From assembly GCA_002794735.1 (NCBI GenBank), contig NBAZ01000022.1, forward strand, positions 62,001-126,000: a stretch of 64,000 nt of DNA, written 5' to 3'. How positions within the stretch are numbered: position 1 is the stretch's first letter; every line of letters begins with the position of its first letter. The position numbers and the translations under genes were made by a program. Of the stretch, positions 1 to 12,168 are shown piece by piece. The stretch comes from Pyrrhoderma lamaoense (taxonomy: Eukaryota > Basidiomycota > Agaricomycetes > Hymenochaetales > Hymenochaetaceae). The notes below the pieces were generated by a model, which was not told the origin of the DNA, made no database searches, and saw only the letters and a list, made by a program, of their open reading frames with translations.

Positions 1-977
1 AACGTTATTATACCCACTAACTGCGACTGAATCTCAGTTTGAAATCGGTACGAAGCGTGGCTCATTCGTGAAAGGCGATTGCCAGTCAAATAATCTGTCA
101 AGTCCGTCATTACCGAGATTAACTCATGTATAATTTCTGATGTTTTTGTTTTGGGATGCTGAGTTGTATTAACCCAGTCTCTCGTTGCCTGTCTCTCAAG
201 AACTAAGAGTCGAATATAGCATTTTTCTCAGCCTGAGATATTTACACCATTCAGGTAAAGAGTTCTATGCATTATCGCGCACAGATATTGTCAAATTGCT
301 GACAACATGAGCTAGCAGCAAATACACTTGTCCTTTGAGGTGCAGGATTATCCGATCTCGAGACGACTAGCTTCGTCTATTGTGACTTAGCTCTAGTGAC
401 AGCATAATCTAAAGTGCCAAACGAATTATTGATATGGAAAATATAGAGAAGTTACATTACTTATTTTATACATATCCGTCTTTCAACAGTTCACGATTCG
501 GTTTTTATATGTATTATTTGGTACTTTAGAACTAGTTTAGTAAAAGAACTAATCAAAGTAACTGAAGGGAATTCTTTGAAGGTTCTTGATTGTGTGAAGT
601 TTGTTGGTAAGAAACTCGGCAATAATTACAAATTCGCAAGAGGAATCGCCATATTGGCTTGTCACTATTGTGGTAACTTCTTGTACTTGTTTTTAGTTTA
701 TATTAATATTATAATATACGTGTAGTCTTAGTTCAATGCATAATTAAGGTCCTAACACTAGAAAAGGGGAGTTTGGGGTAGCTGAGAATGCCAATATGAT
801 CGGATAAAGATCACCTTGTGATAAATATATTACTTTATTCAATAATCCAGTCCAGTACTAAGTATAGCTATGCAAATTTATCCTTTGTAATGCTATATAC
901 CATATAACATTATACTTGTTTCTATATTCTCCAAGAGCTACAAGTTGTTTTTAGCTACGTAATCAAGAAACTGATGC
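1..977. other. no gene recognised
   Basis: AT-rich sequence without a convincing exon, RNA gene or repeat. It lies downstream of the minus-strand lectin-like gene that ends at 978. Confidence 0.5.
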
Positions 978-1738
978 TTAGGTACAAGGATCCAGTACTG
1001 GGATGCATCGGTATCGTCGATGCTTTGAGCAGCGAGTGGACGCTGCCCAAGTGATGTCTACATATAACTCAAGTGTCAGTGTAGTGGCCTTGGAAGTAAA
1101 AGGTTTTAAGAAGCTTACGCCGTTGAGGGCAGTAAGAGCTATATTATTTGTTACTATCCTATATGAATTGCAATAAATAAGTTTATAGATTTGTGGCCTG
1201 GGTGGAGCAACACATACATGAACTGCTCGCTGGTATTTGCGACCGGACGTATCTGCCAGCTTACAGCTGTCGCGCTCTGGACGATTGCGGTTCCCTTCAC
1301 GATAAAAAACGTATGTGATATATAAGTTATCAAGATAAGAAGAATAGCTATGTTTTCAAGGAAGAGCCTTACATTAGGAGATATAAATCCTCCTGAATTC
1401 AGATCCCCTTCTATGGCGTCACGACTACGTATAGTCGCATTTATGCCTATATCTCCACCGAAGTGTACTCCCTTAACAAACCACTACGAGAAACGGCTTG
1501 AGCCTATCAAACTATTATATGGTAATATGATCCTTACCTCGAGGTTACGAGACTCTGTATGCGGGAATGTACCAATAACATGCCCAGGGTCGATCGATCC
1601 TTGATTATCAAGGACACGGTCGCTGAAGGCAACATTGAATATGTAGTACAAATCATCAGAAGGATTGTAGTTAGGAGGGATTAAGCCAGCAGAGACTGCA
1701 GTAAGGACAGAAGTAAGGAATGCAATGTAGTACTTCAT
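978..1738 (-). CDS. Secreted beta-trefoil (ricin-B-type) lectin-like protein, copy A
   Basis: Predicted small secreted carbohydrate-binding protein of about 189 residues. The exons are 1738-1538, 1483-1373, 1294-1218 and 1158-978. Exon 1 encodes a signal peptide (MKYYIAFLTSVLTAVSA) and then a trefoil start with the typical IFNVAF..RVLDNQG pattern. The intron splits the N-x-x-W signature: exon 2 opens with WFV. Exon 3 carries VSWQIRPV and exon 4 IALTALNGVSF. Copy B at 2651-3282 has the same three intron positions and phases and an identical 77-nt exon 3, so the two are tandem duplicates. Copy A has NLEW where copy B has the classical NQQW, and a C-terminal extension of about 40 residues with no counterpart in B. 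Intron 2 may use a GAAG acceptor; a CAG site slightly downstream in the same phase is possible. There is no sign of an enzymatic chain. The sugar ligand is unknown. Confidence 0.65.
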
Positions 1739-2650
1739 AGTTGAAACTCGTTCAGAAGTACGACGATAATACCTATAGCCAGTACCTCCTTTTATACGCG
1801 TTCATGAAATGGATAAATTCTCTTATCAACCAGGAGAACCGAAATAGTAGACGTTCTGTAAGAAGCACGGTGGAGAAGTTGAGTAGACAAGTACGAATTG
1901 TGACGTGTTAGACATTTTATTTAGCGTCCATTCTTGAAGTTAGAGCATTTCTCAGAGATGAGGATAGATCAGAAATGAAAAGACATAAGTAACCACGTAA
2001 CAGATGTGGATGTTAGATCATGAATTGTAATCAGAAGAAGGTTCAATGGAAGACGAAGAGGTGTCAATTGGTTGCTACTGATGAAAGACACACATACATA
2101 TATCGGTTGTGTCAGAGAAGTCGGTAACAAGTATGGTACTGCAAATACGTATGAACGTGCGGGTCATTCTAGTAAACCAAAGAAGGACATGTGTCATCCT
2201 CTGCTCAAAAGTTGTAACGGCTTTGACCGATAGTCCATATATTCGAGTTTTAGTAGTGTATTTAATAATATATAACATGACATTCGAGATATTGATAGCT
2301 TATTACTACTTTCCAGAAATATCTTTCGCTTCTCTTCATATATATCATGATATGATTAGACGTATCTTATACAGCTAAACTTTACATAACTAATATGATT
2401 TATTGATACTACTTCAGAATATTCTTTTCAAAACCTAGAGGAGTAAAACACTCGATATTGGGTTGGTAATATCCAGGATCATGTTCACAGTCCATTTTCG
2501 TTTATGTAGGTGTCACTTTGGTTGAATGATACGAATACCCAATGCTGCTCAGTATCACTGATATTGACAGCTTTGGTTACGAGTTGCCAGCTATCTGTCT
2601 CAGACTGAGGTCATCCGTACTTAGTAAAAATGATTGTAGTGGTTCAGAGT
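1739..2650. other. intergenic, nothing recognised
   Basis: Spacer between the tandem lectin-like genes. It should contain the promoter of copy A near 1739-1850. Short open frames at 2075-2378 on both strands show no family motif or splice logic. Confidence 0.5.
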
Positions 2651-3282
2651 TTAGAAAATACTTATGCCGCCTTGAACTTGCGTGATGGCGACATCATCCT
2701 TTATAATCCTGAGGGGAGTCTATTAGTTATAATATTTTGTGTAGCGAAGAGCCAGCGGACGGACATATATTTCTCAGCTGAAGCTTGTACAGGGATTAAG
2801 TCCCAAGATACTGCTTGACTGCTTTGGACAATAAAATAATCCTTCATGACACAATAAATTAGCATACAAGTAGGCACGAACACAGACTATCTAGTACTCG
2901 GATGGATATGAGTACTCACTGTGTCCCCCACATAACCTCCTTCTTCAAAGTCTCGTTCAATACTTGTAAGACTTTGCATTGAAACACTATGTATGTCCTC
3001 ATAGTAGCCAGTCGTTTGTACTAACCACTGCAAGGAGATAAGAGACGCATGAGCTTAGCTGTTAGGAAGTTATTGAATCGGAGGCACCTGCTGATTCGTA
3101 GATTTCTGTCCCTTGTGGATTGGATATCCTATGATAGGTTCTCCTGGAGTTACGCGCCCAGCATCGTCTATAACACGGTTTTTGAAAGCAACATTGAAAA
3201 CAAAGTATGTGCCATCCGGGGGTTGAATAGTCTGGGATAGAACAGAGGTAAACAAAGAACAAATAAATGCCAAGTACTTCAT
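2651..3282 (-). CDS. Secreted beta-trefoil (ricin-B-type) lectin-like protein, copy B
   Basis: Single-domain lectin-like protein of 145 residues, the usual size for fungal beta-trefoil lectins. The exons are 3282-3088, 3027-2920, 2841-2765 and 2708-2651, and the phases add up exactly. A signal peptide (MKYLAFICSLFTSVLSQ) is followed by YFVFNVAFKNRVIDDAG and then NQQ, with the intron directly before W (WLVQ), which reproduces the N-Q-Q-W motif of ricin-B repeats. Exon 3 gives AVSWDLIPVQ and exon 4 DDVAITQVQGG. The acceptor of intron 2 is ATGAAG, a rare AAG site supported by frame and by copy A. Predicted to act outside the cell. Nearby genes give no clue to its role; defence or development roles known for fungal lectins are only analogies. 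Confidence 0.72.
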
Positions 3283-4243
3283 TTTAAGGATGAGATTTCA
3301 AAGTCTAAGAGGATAGAGATTTCTACAGCTACCCATTGCTCTTGCCCTTTTATGTGCTATAAATCTGAATATTTTACAGATATCTCCTCTTGCAAGAATT
3401 ATGACCTCAAAAGTAATAACCGTCACGGATCTGTGGCAATTGAATAAGTTTATGCAAAACAGAAAGTGAAGACTTCAAAGTTCCGAATTAGTATGTAGAA
3501 AAACACCATGATGTATTCTAGCTTTCTTAGTTGATGATGGTCCCGACGTAGGGAGAAAAGGTAAGATACCATATCGCTTTCATTGACACCCAGGTTCTAT
3601 TTAAATGGTAGAAAGCAGAGTAAAAAGAAAAAGAACGAAAGACACAGGAATTGGTGAAAGATACCTGAAGCGCATATTATTCTCCTAGAAAAAGTCTATC
3701 CAAGGATACCGTAGGAAGACTATATAGCACATCATGCCATAACACGCAACAGAGCCTCTCCCCAATAGCATATTAATGCCACATGATGCGCTCGGTTCAA
3801 GCTAGGCTGTGACTAGTCAGTTAAATCAGTGGAGAAGAAGGACGTCGTTCAACATGGAAGCGAACATCATTGATCCAATAGGGAAGAATAGAAAATTGAT
3901 GAAATTACGAGACAAATCTCTAGATATGGTATGGAATACAGCTATTCCAGATTTTCTCCAAAGTTCCATTTCTTGAGTTCTTGTGACCCGAGTACAATCC
4001 GCCTGAGAAGACACAAATCACAATGTAGCAGTGTAAATGACGGTAAGAAGAAGGGTCGCGAGCCTTCTTCAAGTTACTATTATATAATACAATCACAATG
4101 TCGATAATAATAAACCCACGTAATGTTAACACCAGTGCTACATCTCTGCTCTGCATTTGGTAGTTGCATTACGATTATCCACTCTCTTTGAATCCAATCT
4201 TTCTAATTAACATCTCTACGAAGTAACAGAGAGCTTGCGTATA
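3283..4243. other. intergenic, nothing recognised
   Basis: Holds the upstream regions of the minus-strand lectin gene and the plus-strand UBC1 gene. Open frames at 3826-4156 (minus) lack motifs and look spurious. Confidence 0.5.
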
Positions 4244-5137
4244 ATGGATGCCCGCCTTCGTCGCGTACAGAAAGAAATTCTTGGTGCGTATTTTGACCAC
4301 CCTCATCTCGTCTTTCAAACTCACTTTGTGGTTTTGATCCCGATTTCGACTACAACTATTGCAACATATTCTCAACTTTTCAAATAGACTGCAAGAATGA
4401 TAAGACATCAAACATATCCATCGAGCTCGTTGACAACTCACCATTTCACCTGAAGGGCTCGTTCGATGGTCCAGAGGGTACACCATATGAGGGTGGCCGA
4501 TACTATGTGGTGAGCATTATGCAACATCTTTTGACTGAAGCACGGCTTAAATATCTTGTATATCTCAGGACATCGTAGTCCCAGAATCGTATCCTTTCCA
4601 ACCCGTCAAGATGAAGTTCCTCACGAAAGTGTATCATCCAAATATTTCGTCCGCGAGTGGTGCAATCTGCCTTGACATTCTCAAAAACGCGTGGTCACCG
4701 GTGCTCACGTTAAAGTCTACTCTAATAAGTCTACAGTCGTTACTATGTTCTCCCGAACCATCAGATCCTCAGGATGCAGAAGTCGCAAAGCATTATACTA
4801 CGAGTCGATCGGGCTTTGACGAAACAGCCCGTTATTGGGCCCAGATATATGCTGGTGCTCCTACAAAGGGTGGAAGTGGAAAAGCTGCGGGTGTGATAGA
4901 AGATGAAGCAGCGATTGCAGGGCTTGAGAAAGCACATGTAGACCAGTTCGAAAGCCTTGGATTTGAGCGTAGTAAAGTTGTGAGTAATCGTTCTTCTATA
5001 TCTTTCTTTGCATAGTTCAACATAGTATTCCGGTCCATCGGTGCCCCTAGATTGACGTTTTGCGAAGATTGAATTACCGTGGATCAAACGTCTCTAACAT
5101 CACTGAAGATCGAATAGTGGAGGAATTGCTCAAGTAG
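4244..5137 (+). CDS. UBC1: Ubiquitin-conjugating enzyme E2 with C-terminal UBA domain (Ubc1/UBE2K type)
   Basis: Class II E2 enzyme that carries ubiquitin as a thioester and extends chains on proteasome substrates. The exons are 4244-4283, 4388-4509, 4569-4979 and 5051-5137; the phases close and give 219 residues, against 215 in yeast Ubc1. The UBC fold starts [13 protein letters not shown] and contains the YHPNIS motif. The catalytic Cys in GAICLDIL falls at residue 88, the same number as in yeast Ubc1. The C-terminal UBA domain runs from about residue 170, with [11 protein letters not shown] joined over the last intron to [14 protein letters not shown], and the protein ends EELLK. No frame break was seen. 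The F-box gene follows about 300 bp downstream on the same strand. Confidence 0.95.
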
Positions 5138-5445
5138 TTGTTGTATGCTACCGATGAACCATTTGTATTTCTTGCTTTCTTTTTGTAAAACTTCAACTTT
5201 TTTCTTGGAGAGTATAGAGTCTCAACATCTTTGTAGTTATACAGAAAATGTTGCATGTATCATTTATACTTTGTTCATATGATATCCCTTGCATGTACCT
5301 GTAACGTGTTACGCTTTGTTAACAGCACGTTCAAGGTGACGCGTGACCTTTTCTTTGTGCTTTTGTTCCATTGTTGCAGCTTCTTGAGGTCGATATTGAA
5401 GCTTCACCACCTATAGACCAAACCATCAATATCGAAGAAGACAAG

Positions 5446-7254
5446 ATGCCACCACCCTCGAATCGACTTCCCTTGGATGTACTCATGATGATCTTTTCCG
5501 AATTTCGTTGGGATAAATATGATATTGCGCCCCAACACAATACCGCATTCCCTCCCTTTCCGGTCTCTTCAAAGCTGAAAATGGTACCAGATCCAGAATT
5601 AACAATAAGAACCGGAGATGCATATTACTCGTCATGGTTTCAGTATATACATAACATGAAGATACTTACAAGAGTTTGTCGGCAATGGCGGGCATGTGCA
5701 TCTCCTTTGTTATACTCGTGCGTGATCTTGCATCGTATTGGCCAGCTCCTGCCTTATACGAACTCTGGAAGAATCGTCGCGTCCCAGATATGAAAGGCAT
5801 CCCAACTCTGCAGTCAATCTCGGTGTCCCTAGTTACTTTCAAAAATCCGGAGGAATTCTAAATTTTGGTTATGGTTATGGTGCATGGATCAAACACATCC
5901 GAATCGAAATCTTTGTTCCGCGAGAATGGTCTAATCTGTATCGTATGCTTGTCCCTCGACTTCTCGAGCTTTGTACCTCCGTCCAAACAATCATACATAG
6001 ACCAGAAATCGACGATGTATATGAGAATCAGTATAGACAGTCCTTGCAGCGTCTCATAATTAATCACAACCTGCCTCATCTTAGGAATCTTCGTGAACTG
6101 ACCTTGTCTGAGCTTTGTCCAAACTTCGGAGACGGACTCTCTCTTTCTTATTTTCAAGGTCTTACGAAGCTAGATATAGGATTAGTCGGAATACAGGAAT
6201 CGGAAAGCTGCAGCTGCAATTTGTACATGAAGATGACGACATGGATGTTGAAACCGAAGCGACAACGAAACCGAAAACATAAATAAAAACGAAAACAACC
6301 CATCACTCGTTTTACCGCATTTAGAGACGTTGATTATCAGAACAAACCATATTTGTTATCATCCACTCAACATAATTACTGATCAATTTTTGTTACCTGC
6401 CTTACAACATCTGACTATCGATATGAAATGTTTGGAATTCGGATCTATAACTCTTGATCATATCGAAACCTTCCTCTCTAGCCATGGATCTCAACTTCGA
6501 ACATTTGTATTCATCGGAAGTGACTCTAAACCCTTATTCCATCCTGGCGAAATAAACCGTCTAATTGCATTATGCCCTAGACTCACACACTTAGCCTACA
6601 CCGACACAGCATTCGGGTTAAACGATAATTCAAGAAGCGCAAAGATATCCATACATTCATACCTCTCTCCAACATGTAGTTCTACTCCGTTCAAACACTT
6701 TCTTGGAGAGGCGTGGGAGCTTTACAATACCGTTTTTGGCGATAGAAACTTTTTCTGACCGAAGGGCCTTTCCTTACTTATCTACTATTACACTCCAATC
6801 CAGGTATTACGGCGATACGACGACGGACGCCTTATCGCCTACGTACATGTCCGCCATCCTCTCGTTTATCGATCATTTGAATGCGGTAGACATAATCTTC
6901 TTGGGCGGCGATGGTCGACCGATGATCGAATGGTTGGACCAACGGGTGGTTGACGATGACTCCGATGACTCAGATTTTACCTCAGATGAGTGGGATTCTT
7001 ACTCGGAGGATTCTGACTCGGAGGATGAGATGGACATGGACCCGCCTAGACAGTTTTATTTCGGAGATGCGCTTCCTGGTAATGTCTTTCCTCTTCCTCA
7101 AAATGTACTTGAACATCAAACGGGGGAGCTGCTCCGTATTTTCGAGGGGTTGATAGAGTCGGATAGCTCGGAGGAGGAATGGGAGAGCTCGGAAGATGAG
7201 GATTGGGATGAGGAATGGGAGGATGAGGATGAGGATGAATGGGAGGAAGAGTAG
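5446..7254 (+). CDS. F-box/LRR-like protein with acidic C-terminus; reading frame broken several times
   Basis: The N-terminus (NRLPLDVLMMIF, then LTRVCRQWRACASPLLY) is an F-box, which would recruit an SCF ubiquitin ligase. LRR-like segments follow (LRNLRELTLSEL, LPALQHLTIDM, LCPRLTHLAYTD), and the C-terminus is strongly acidic with D/E/W repeats (about 6946-7250). The coding signal moves between all three forward frames near 5730, 5860, 6200, 6270 and 6750. The last shift sits exactly on a run of five T (6750-6754); one T fewer rejoins the frames. Some earlier shifts could be unrecognised introns. Either this is a decayed gene or the assembly has indels, as argued for conserved genes in this window. 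The start is the first ATG before the F-box; the frame is open further upstream to 5371. Confidence 0.5.
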
Positions 7255-8188
7255 ACAACTCACTTTATGGATCGGCATCTTTCTTTCCCTGGGTGTGTAT
7301 GTACGACAAATGTAACATTAGAAACTCTTGTTTTGTTTTTCTATGTCTCAATCTATATTACTTTGCATGTAGTTGTAGATGTTATCTTATCTTATCGTAT
7401 CTATGCTTGTAATGTACTTTACTACGATCCTTCATGAACACAGCATCATCCACTTTGCAAAGTGCAATCTCCCCAAAAACATCATGTCTTTTTTTCTTTC
7501 TTCTTTCAATGTTTAGATAGAATTCTCAATAACGTTCCATTGTTATTTATTACTGTGAACATAAGGCAAGGGAGGGCGAACACACAAGAACAAAAGGACA
7601 CACAAGCCAGAGAGATAAATAATACAAAAGTTGCAACAGTTGTTGGAGTTCAGTAATGAGACAGAATTTGGGTAAAAAAAAAGAAAAAGAAAGAAAGAAA
7701 AAAGTGGGAGTCGTGAGGGGGAGCGCGTTGAAAAACAATTACGGAACATGAAAGAGTACAGAGGAAGGTGTTAGGCTATTAAGCAGTGGGTGAAGAGGAG
7801 AATGCGAGATGCACTAATCATACAGAGGCAAAAGTGGGGGGCATAAAATTAGACGACTGGGCGGAAGTAGAAGAACAGACAAATATAAGAGGTCCTGAAT
7901 TTGATGACTAAACAGGAAAGTGATGAAAGAAAGAAAAAAAATGTATAAAGAGGAATTCAGTTTATCGAGACGAAAATTCCCCATTCATCACTCTGAATAG
8001 TTTAGCATGAAGCGGCGCGCCAACGCTATATCACTTTTACCGTAACCCATCCCATCTCTCCGCCATACGAATTTTCATGTCCGTACTCATGTCCACACGA
8101 TGATCTATCTATTAAAAGGAGGAAGAGAATCTCATAAGTACAGAATAGGAAGACAAGACCCTCCGCAGTATCGTTAGAAAGGATCAAT
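7255..8188. other. intergenic between convergent genes
   Basis: Convergent 3' ends of the F-box gene (plus) and PRE7 (minus). Apart from an A/G-rich tract at 7674-7704, nothing was recognised. Minus-strand open frames at 7543-7749 are only the antisense of this purine tract. Confidence 0.55.
7674..7704. repeat. A/G-rich simple repeat (AAAG-like)
   Basis: About 31 bases made only of A and G, with GAAA units. Low-complexity tract in the 3' spacer; no function inferred. Confidence 0.7.
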
Positions 8189-10135
8189 CTAGTCTTTCTT
8201 CAACTCTTGTTGAATGACAAATACTCGTTCTCCCTCAGTGTGGCCTGTGAGTTCTCGCACTTGAGCTCCGCGGATCGCGTCGATTCCTCGGGAATCTCTG
8301 CCCTTTGCAAGAACGACAAACATTTCTAACCCGTCTCCGACCTATAAAAAACAAGTAATCAGTAATCCTTCTTTCAAGTGTGGGGAATGGTAATTAATCA
8401 AATCATGATATGTGCAAAATCTGAAAAGGCGTGTTTCGTGAGGTTGTTAGATACAAGTTCACAGAGTAACCAAAGTGAGACGTGAATCGTCCCAATAAGA
8501 AAGCTAGAAATAAGCATAAGGAATCCAGGGCAGCTATTTTCATATTGAAACCTGAGAAAAAAGGCACGGTGGAGGGAGAAAATATAATTGAGGGAGAACT
8601 TCGGTCATTTCGAAGGTCAACAGTCTCAAAGAAAATCTCCCATACTCAGTAGTCGATGGGTTATGGTTGGAAAAAGATGATAAACTAGCACACGCGTAGT
8701 TGAAATACAAACCTCAATATGTCTTTCTGTCGCCCCGTGAAGCTATCCATCACCAGCGTCAGAACACGCTCCAACGGAAGATGCGTAGGGTGCCCACTCG
8801 ATCCTGGTGGCGGCAACTGATTCTTGAAGTAGATCTACAATCATATTCATATTAGCAGGGTGTTGCTGACATTATACAAAAAAGATGCAGATGGATGAAA
8901 GGTTTTGGAAAAAGGAGTGCCGGGGAAATATCGGTGAAGCACCGGACAAACAAGGAATGTAGACTTCCATATACGGAGATCGATAATAATTAATGTGATA
9001 AAAACACTCCATGATTAATTAGAAACCTTAACCACGAGTTGCAAGAAGTGAGAAATAAGCAACTCAATCCGTACCTGGTTATCAAGGAATGGTTGCACGA
9101 GGGACTGTGCGGCACCGGCTGCACGACATGTTTCCCGTTCGTAAGACCCAACTGGATCAAATGAGTAAACCGCTCCAGAGCCTGCAAGGACAGAATGGTA
9201 TCGATATTTGTAAGCGGTGACCACAAGAATCATGCATAGGTCACATGGATTATTCGTGTTGGATTGTAGTCAGGTCAACGCAATAGTAGCGCATAAAATG
9301 GTCACGAAGGTTCATAATATCCCATGACGCGTAAACCAAGGTTCACCATCGGAATTTAAAGGTGGATATGAAGTGTAAATTTGAAAAAGCGTCAGATTTA
9401 TATGTATACACGGTCGGGTATACGATAATTCGTCAGGAGGATCGGGTTAAGAGTAAATATCGGTTAAATGTTAAGACATTGATTGAATAAAGGGGGAGGA
9501 AGGTAAGTGTGTTTAGCATATATGTAGATGAGACGTGTAATTATGCGAGAAAACAATAGACATACCATCTTCTTCGATGCCTCCGAGAATATTGTACACA
9601 TAGTACGGGAAGAAACGTTGAGCATAGAGCATAGTTTGAATCAGTCTTGCAATAGCACGTAATGGCATATCCTTTGCGTGAGCGTGACGATACCACTAGA
9701 TACCGCGTCGAAGATAGTCAGTGCCATATTATCTTTTTAGGAGGAAAGAATTAGGGCTGCATACCTCAAGCCGTTGCTTAACCTTTTTCACGAACATATT
9801 CCCGTCAGCAGCAAACCCATTGACCGCCAAGACAGCCTTGTCGGTTCTACGATACGCGCGCATAAAATAGATCAGCATACATGTAGGTTCTCAGACTGTA
9901 ACCAATACAAATCGCGATGTCATGATAGGATTACTTACAAACGGAAAACTTTTGGAGCATAACGGGTTTGAATGTTGAAACCCTCTGTTTGACGCGTGTC
10001 ACCTGCAATGACTGAGAAGTCTGCACCTGCTATAGCTAGAATAGTGCCTCCATTTTCAGTGTAAGGATTGAAGTGTCTCTGAATTGGCTGTCCGGATTGT
10101 GTTTGAGGCATAGTCATGGCAGTTGCACCTGGCAT
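8189..10135 (-). CDS. PRE7: 20S proteasome subunit beta-6 (Pre7/PSMB1)
   Basis: Non-catalytic beta-ring subunit of the 20S proteasome core. Six exons: 10135-9939, 9846-9765, 9695-9566, 9181-9075, 8834-8713 and 8341-8189. Exon 1 holds [17 protein letters not shown] and [14 protein letters not shown]; later exons give [46 protein letters not shown], and the C-terminus ends ELKKD. The phases fit except in exon 5, which is 122 nt where 123 are needed. After VMDSFTG the frame is lost at a run of four G (plus-strand C at 8733-8736); a fifth G restores the conserved ATERHIE motif, which joins VGDGLE in exon 6. In such an essential gene this is almost certainly a sequence error. The corrected length would be about 263 residues. 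Confidence 0.93.
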
Positions 10136-12168
10136 TGTTTGACGAGTTACAGAGCCTTGGATGACGCTGGGGACTTCGGACTTGAGTGTACGGTTGTTCG
10201 ATAGACAACGTCGATGGGGAACTAATTGTCAGGGGTTGGAAAGAAGGGAGATGGAGGAAGGATACAAGTCCGAGCTCAAGTCTGATTTGAGGGCCGCGTA
10301 ACGCGCAAAGGCTGGGGATCGATTACCGTATCTGGCGACGCGTCTCCCTGCCTTCCACACTCGGCTATGTTCATTTTTGCATCATCAACCTAGAATATCT
10401 GATCAATCCACCGAGGTTTTCCCCTCCGTCTTCGAGTTCTTCCTCTCCCCGACAGACATCTTCGCCGACATTTTCCTCTTTCGTGACTCCAATATGCTTT
10501 CGGACATACCTAGACCCTCGTCGTTTCAATGCCTACTTCAATGATCAAATACCAGATATCCTGTATCAATAGGAAGGAAATACTGAGACTACTCAACTGC
10601 TGCTTAAGCAAATGGCTTTATCTCGGACGTACTTTAAATCGCATCCTGCCGAGATGTTGCGTGCGATAACCGATAACTATATGGTATTCTGTTTGTGCCC
10701 ATGCCGTACATTGCCAGAGGAATTGAAACACGACCAAGGGAATGGTGAATGTATCCATATCTCGCAATCACGTAGCTACCACAGAAGTTACGCATCGATT
10801 ACTTTCTACTCACGCCAGCTCTAGTGTCCCACTCCACCGAGGACTTGGGCTGCTACCGGGTCTGATCGTCCTCCTTTTCCAGTAGGGGCTTCTTTTCGGG
10901 ATATTAGTAGTATCAGCCATTCAAAAAGTTGCTCAGAGCCGTGATGAAGTGGGATAATCTAGTACGAAATAAAATCTAGGCCTGAGTTGGAAACTCAAGA
11001 AGCACCTTGTGACGTGCACCGTGCATCACTAGATCACATAAATGAGTCTCTTCGTCTACTTGTCTACTATCGAGTCCTCCTCACGCTAGCTTCTTCCGGC
11101 CTTTTTTCTTGGGGTTCGTGCTATGTGCCTCTCTTCTCAGGGACTACTGCAATATAGTTTACTTTAACTCTAGTACATCCGGATCAACTTTTTAAACGAG
11201 GGCGTTTGAGCATGCGTTCTTGCGGCGCACTTCATATAACAATCCGCTCTGGATAAGAACACATACTTTGATATCCTCAAGTTCTTCTATCGCTCACTTT
11301 TACGTACCCCCTATTCTCACCTTTCACGGTATCATTTAATCCACAAACACTTTAATCGATCTCTTTTTACTTTCTAAGGCGTGTGGTCTCACACACACTC
11401 GGTTGCTCTTTGAATATAACTCATTGATGTTTATAGCTAACTTCCATGTCTCACACACGTTATTTGAAAAGCCGAAAACGTTCCAAATTGATTTTGAGGT
11501 TATATATCCCGCCGATAGGCAGCAATACCTGACAAGATCCATAAACATGATATTCATGAGCACTTCATGAAATTTTAAAGAATTGACTTAGACACTTAAT
11601 TTGAAATGACTAGTATAACTTCGCATGAGCTAGCTACACACACTCAAAGCTAGGGAGACGACATATTCTTGTGTAGTGCCTTTATTCTCATGAAGGACAC
11701 GCAGTAAAATTTAACATCAACTACGGCGATAAAAATGAAGATTCCTGAGACACAACGATATACCGTGTGGTGAACTTTATACGCGTTGCATAATAAGCAT
11801 TCTATAGCTCCTAAATACGAAGTAGCACATATCTCGTTGTATATCATATAATTCTTTTGATCTAACTGACTCGTAAATTTTTGAAAACAGATTATTATGA
11901 TTTCAACAGTATTATATAACTTATTATTTGTCAGCTTACCAAAAAGTGACGTCTTTCATATGGTGTTGCTGCGGAGTTGCATTATCCAAAAATAGTGTGC
12001 GAATCAATAACCCGTGGCGGACAATAATAACAAGAACAAACAACCCTTCACAAGCCCTTCACAGTCGGCGTTGCCGTCGTCATCCACAAACAACGAGCAG
12101 CGCGCCCATCTCTGCGGCTTCCTTCCTCTTCATCTACATCAAAGACGACACGATAACAACAATTTGAA
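10136..12168. other. 2 kb spacer, nothing recognised
   Basis: Lies between the divergent genes PRE7 (minus) and ROT1 (plus) and must contain both promoters. Open frames at 10612-10824, 11336-11563 and 11650-11847 have no motif, no splice structure and unlikely composition. Confidence 0.5.

Noticed and set aside
7543..7749. Minus-strand open frames rich in Phe and Leu
   Set aside because: They are the antisense of an A/G simple-repeat tract and have no motif or splice context.
10612..11847. Several short open frames in the PRE7-ROT1 spacer
   Set aside because: No motif, no plausible exon joins and no similarity that I recognise.
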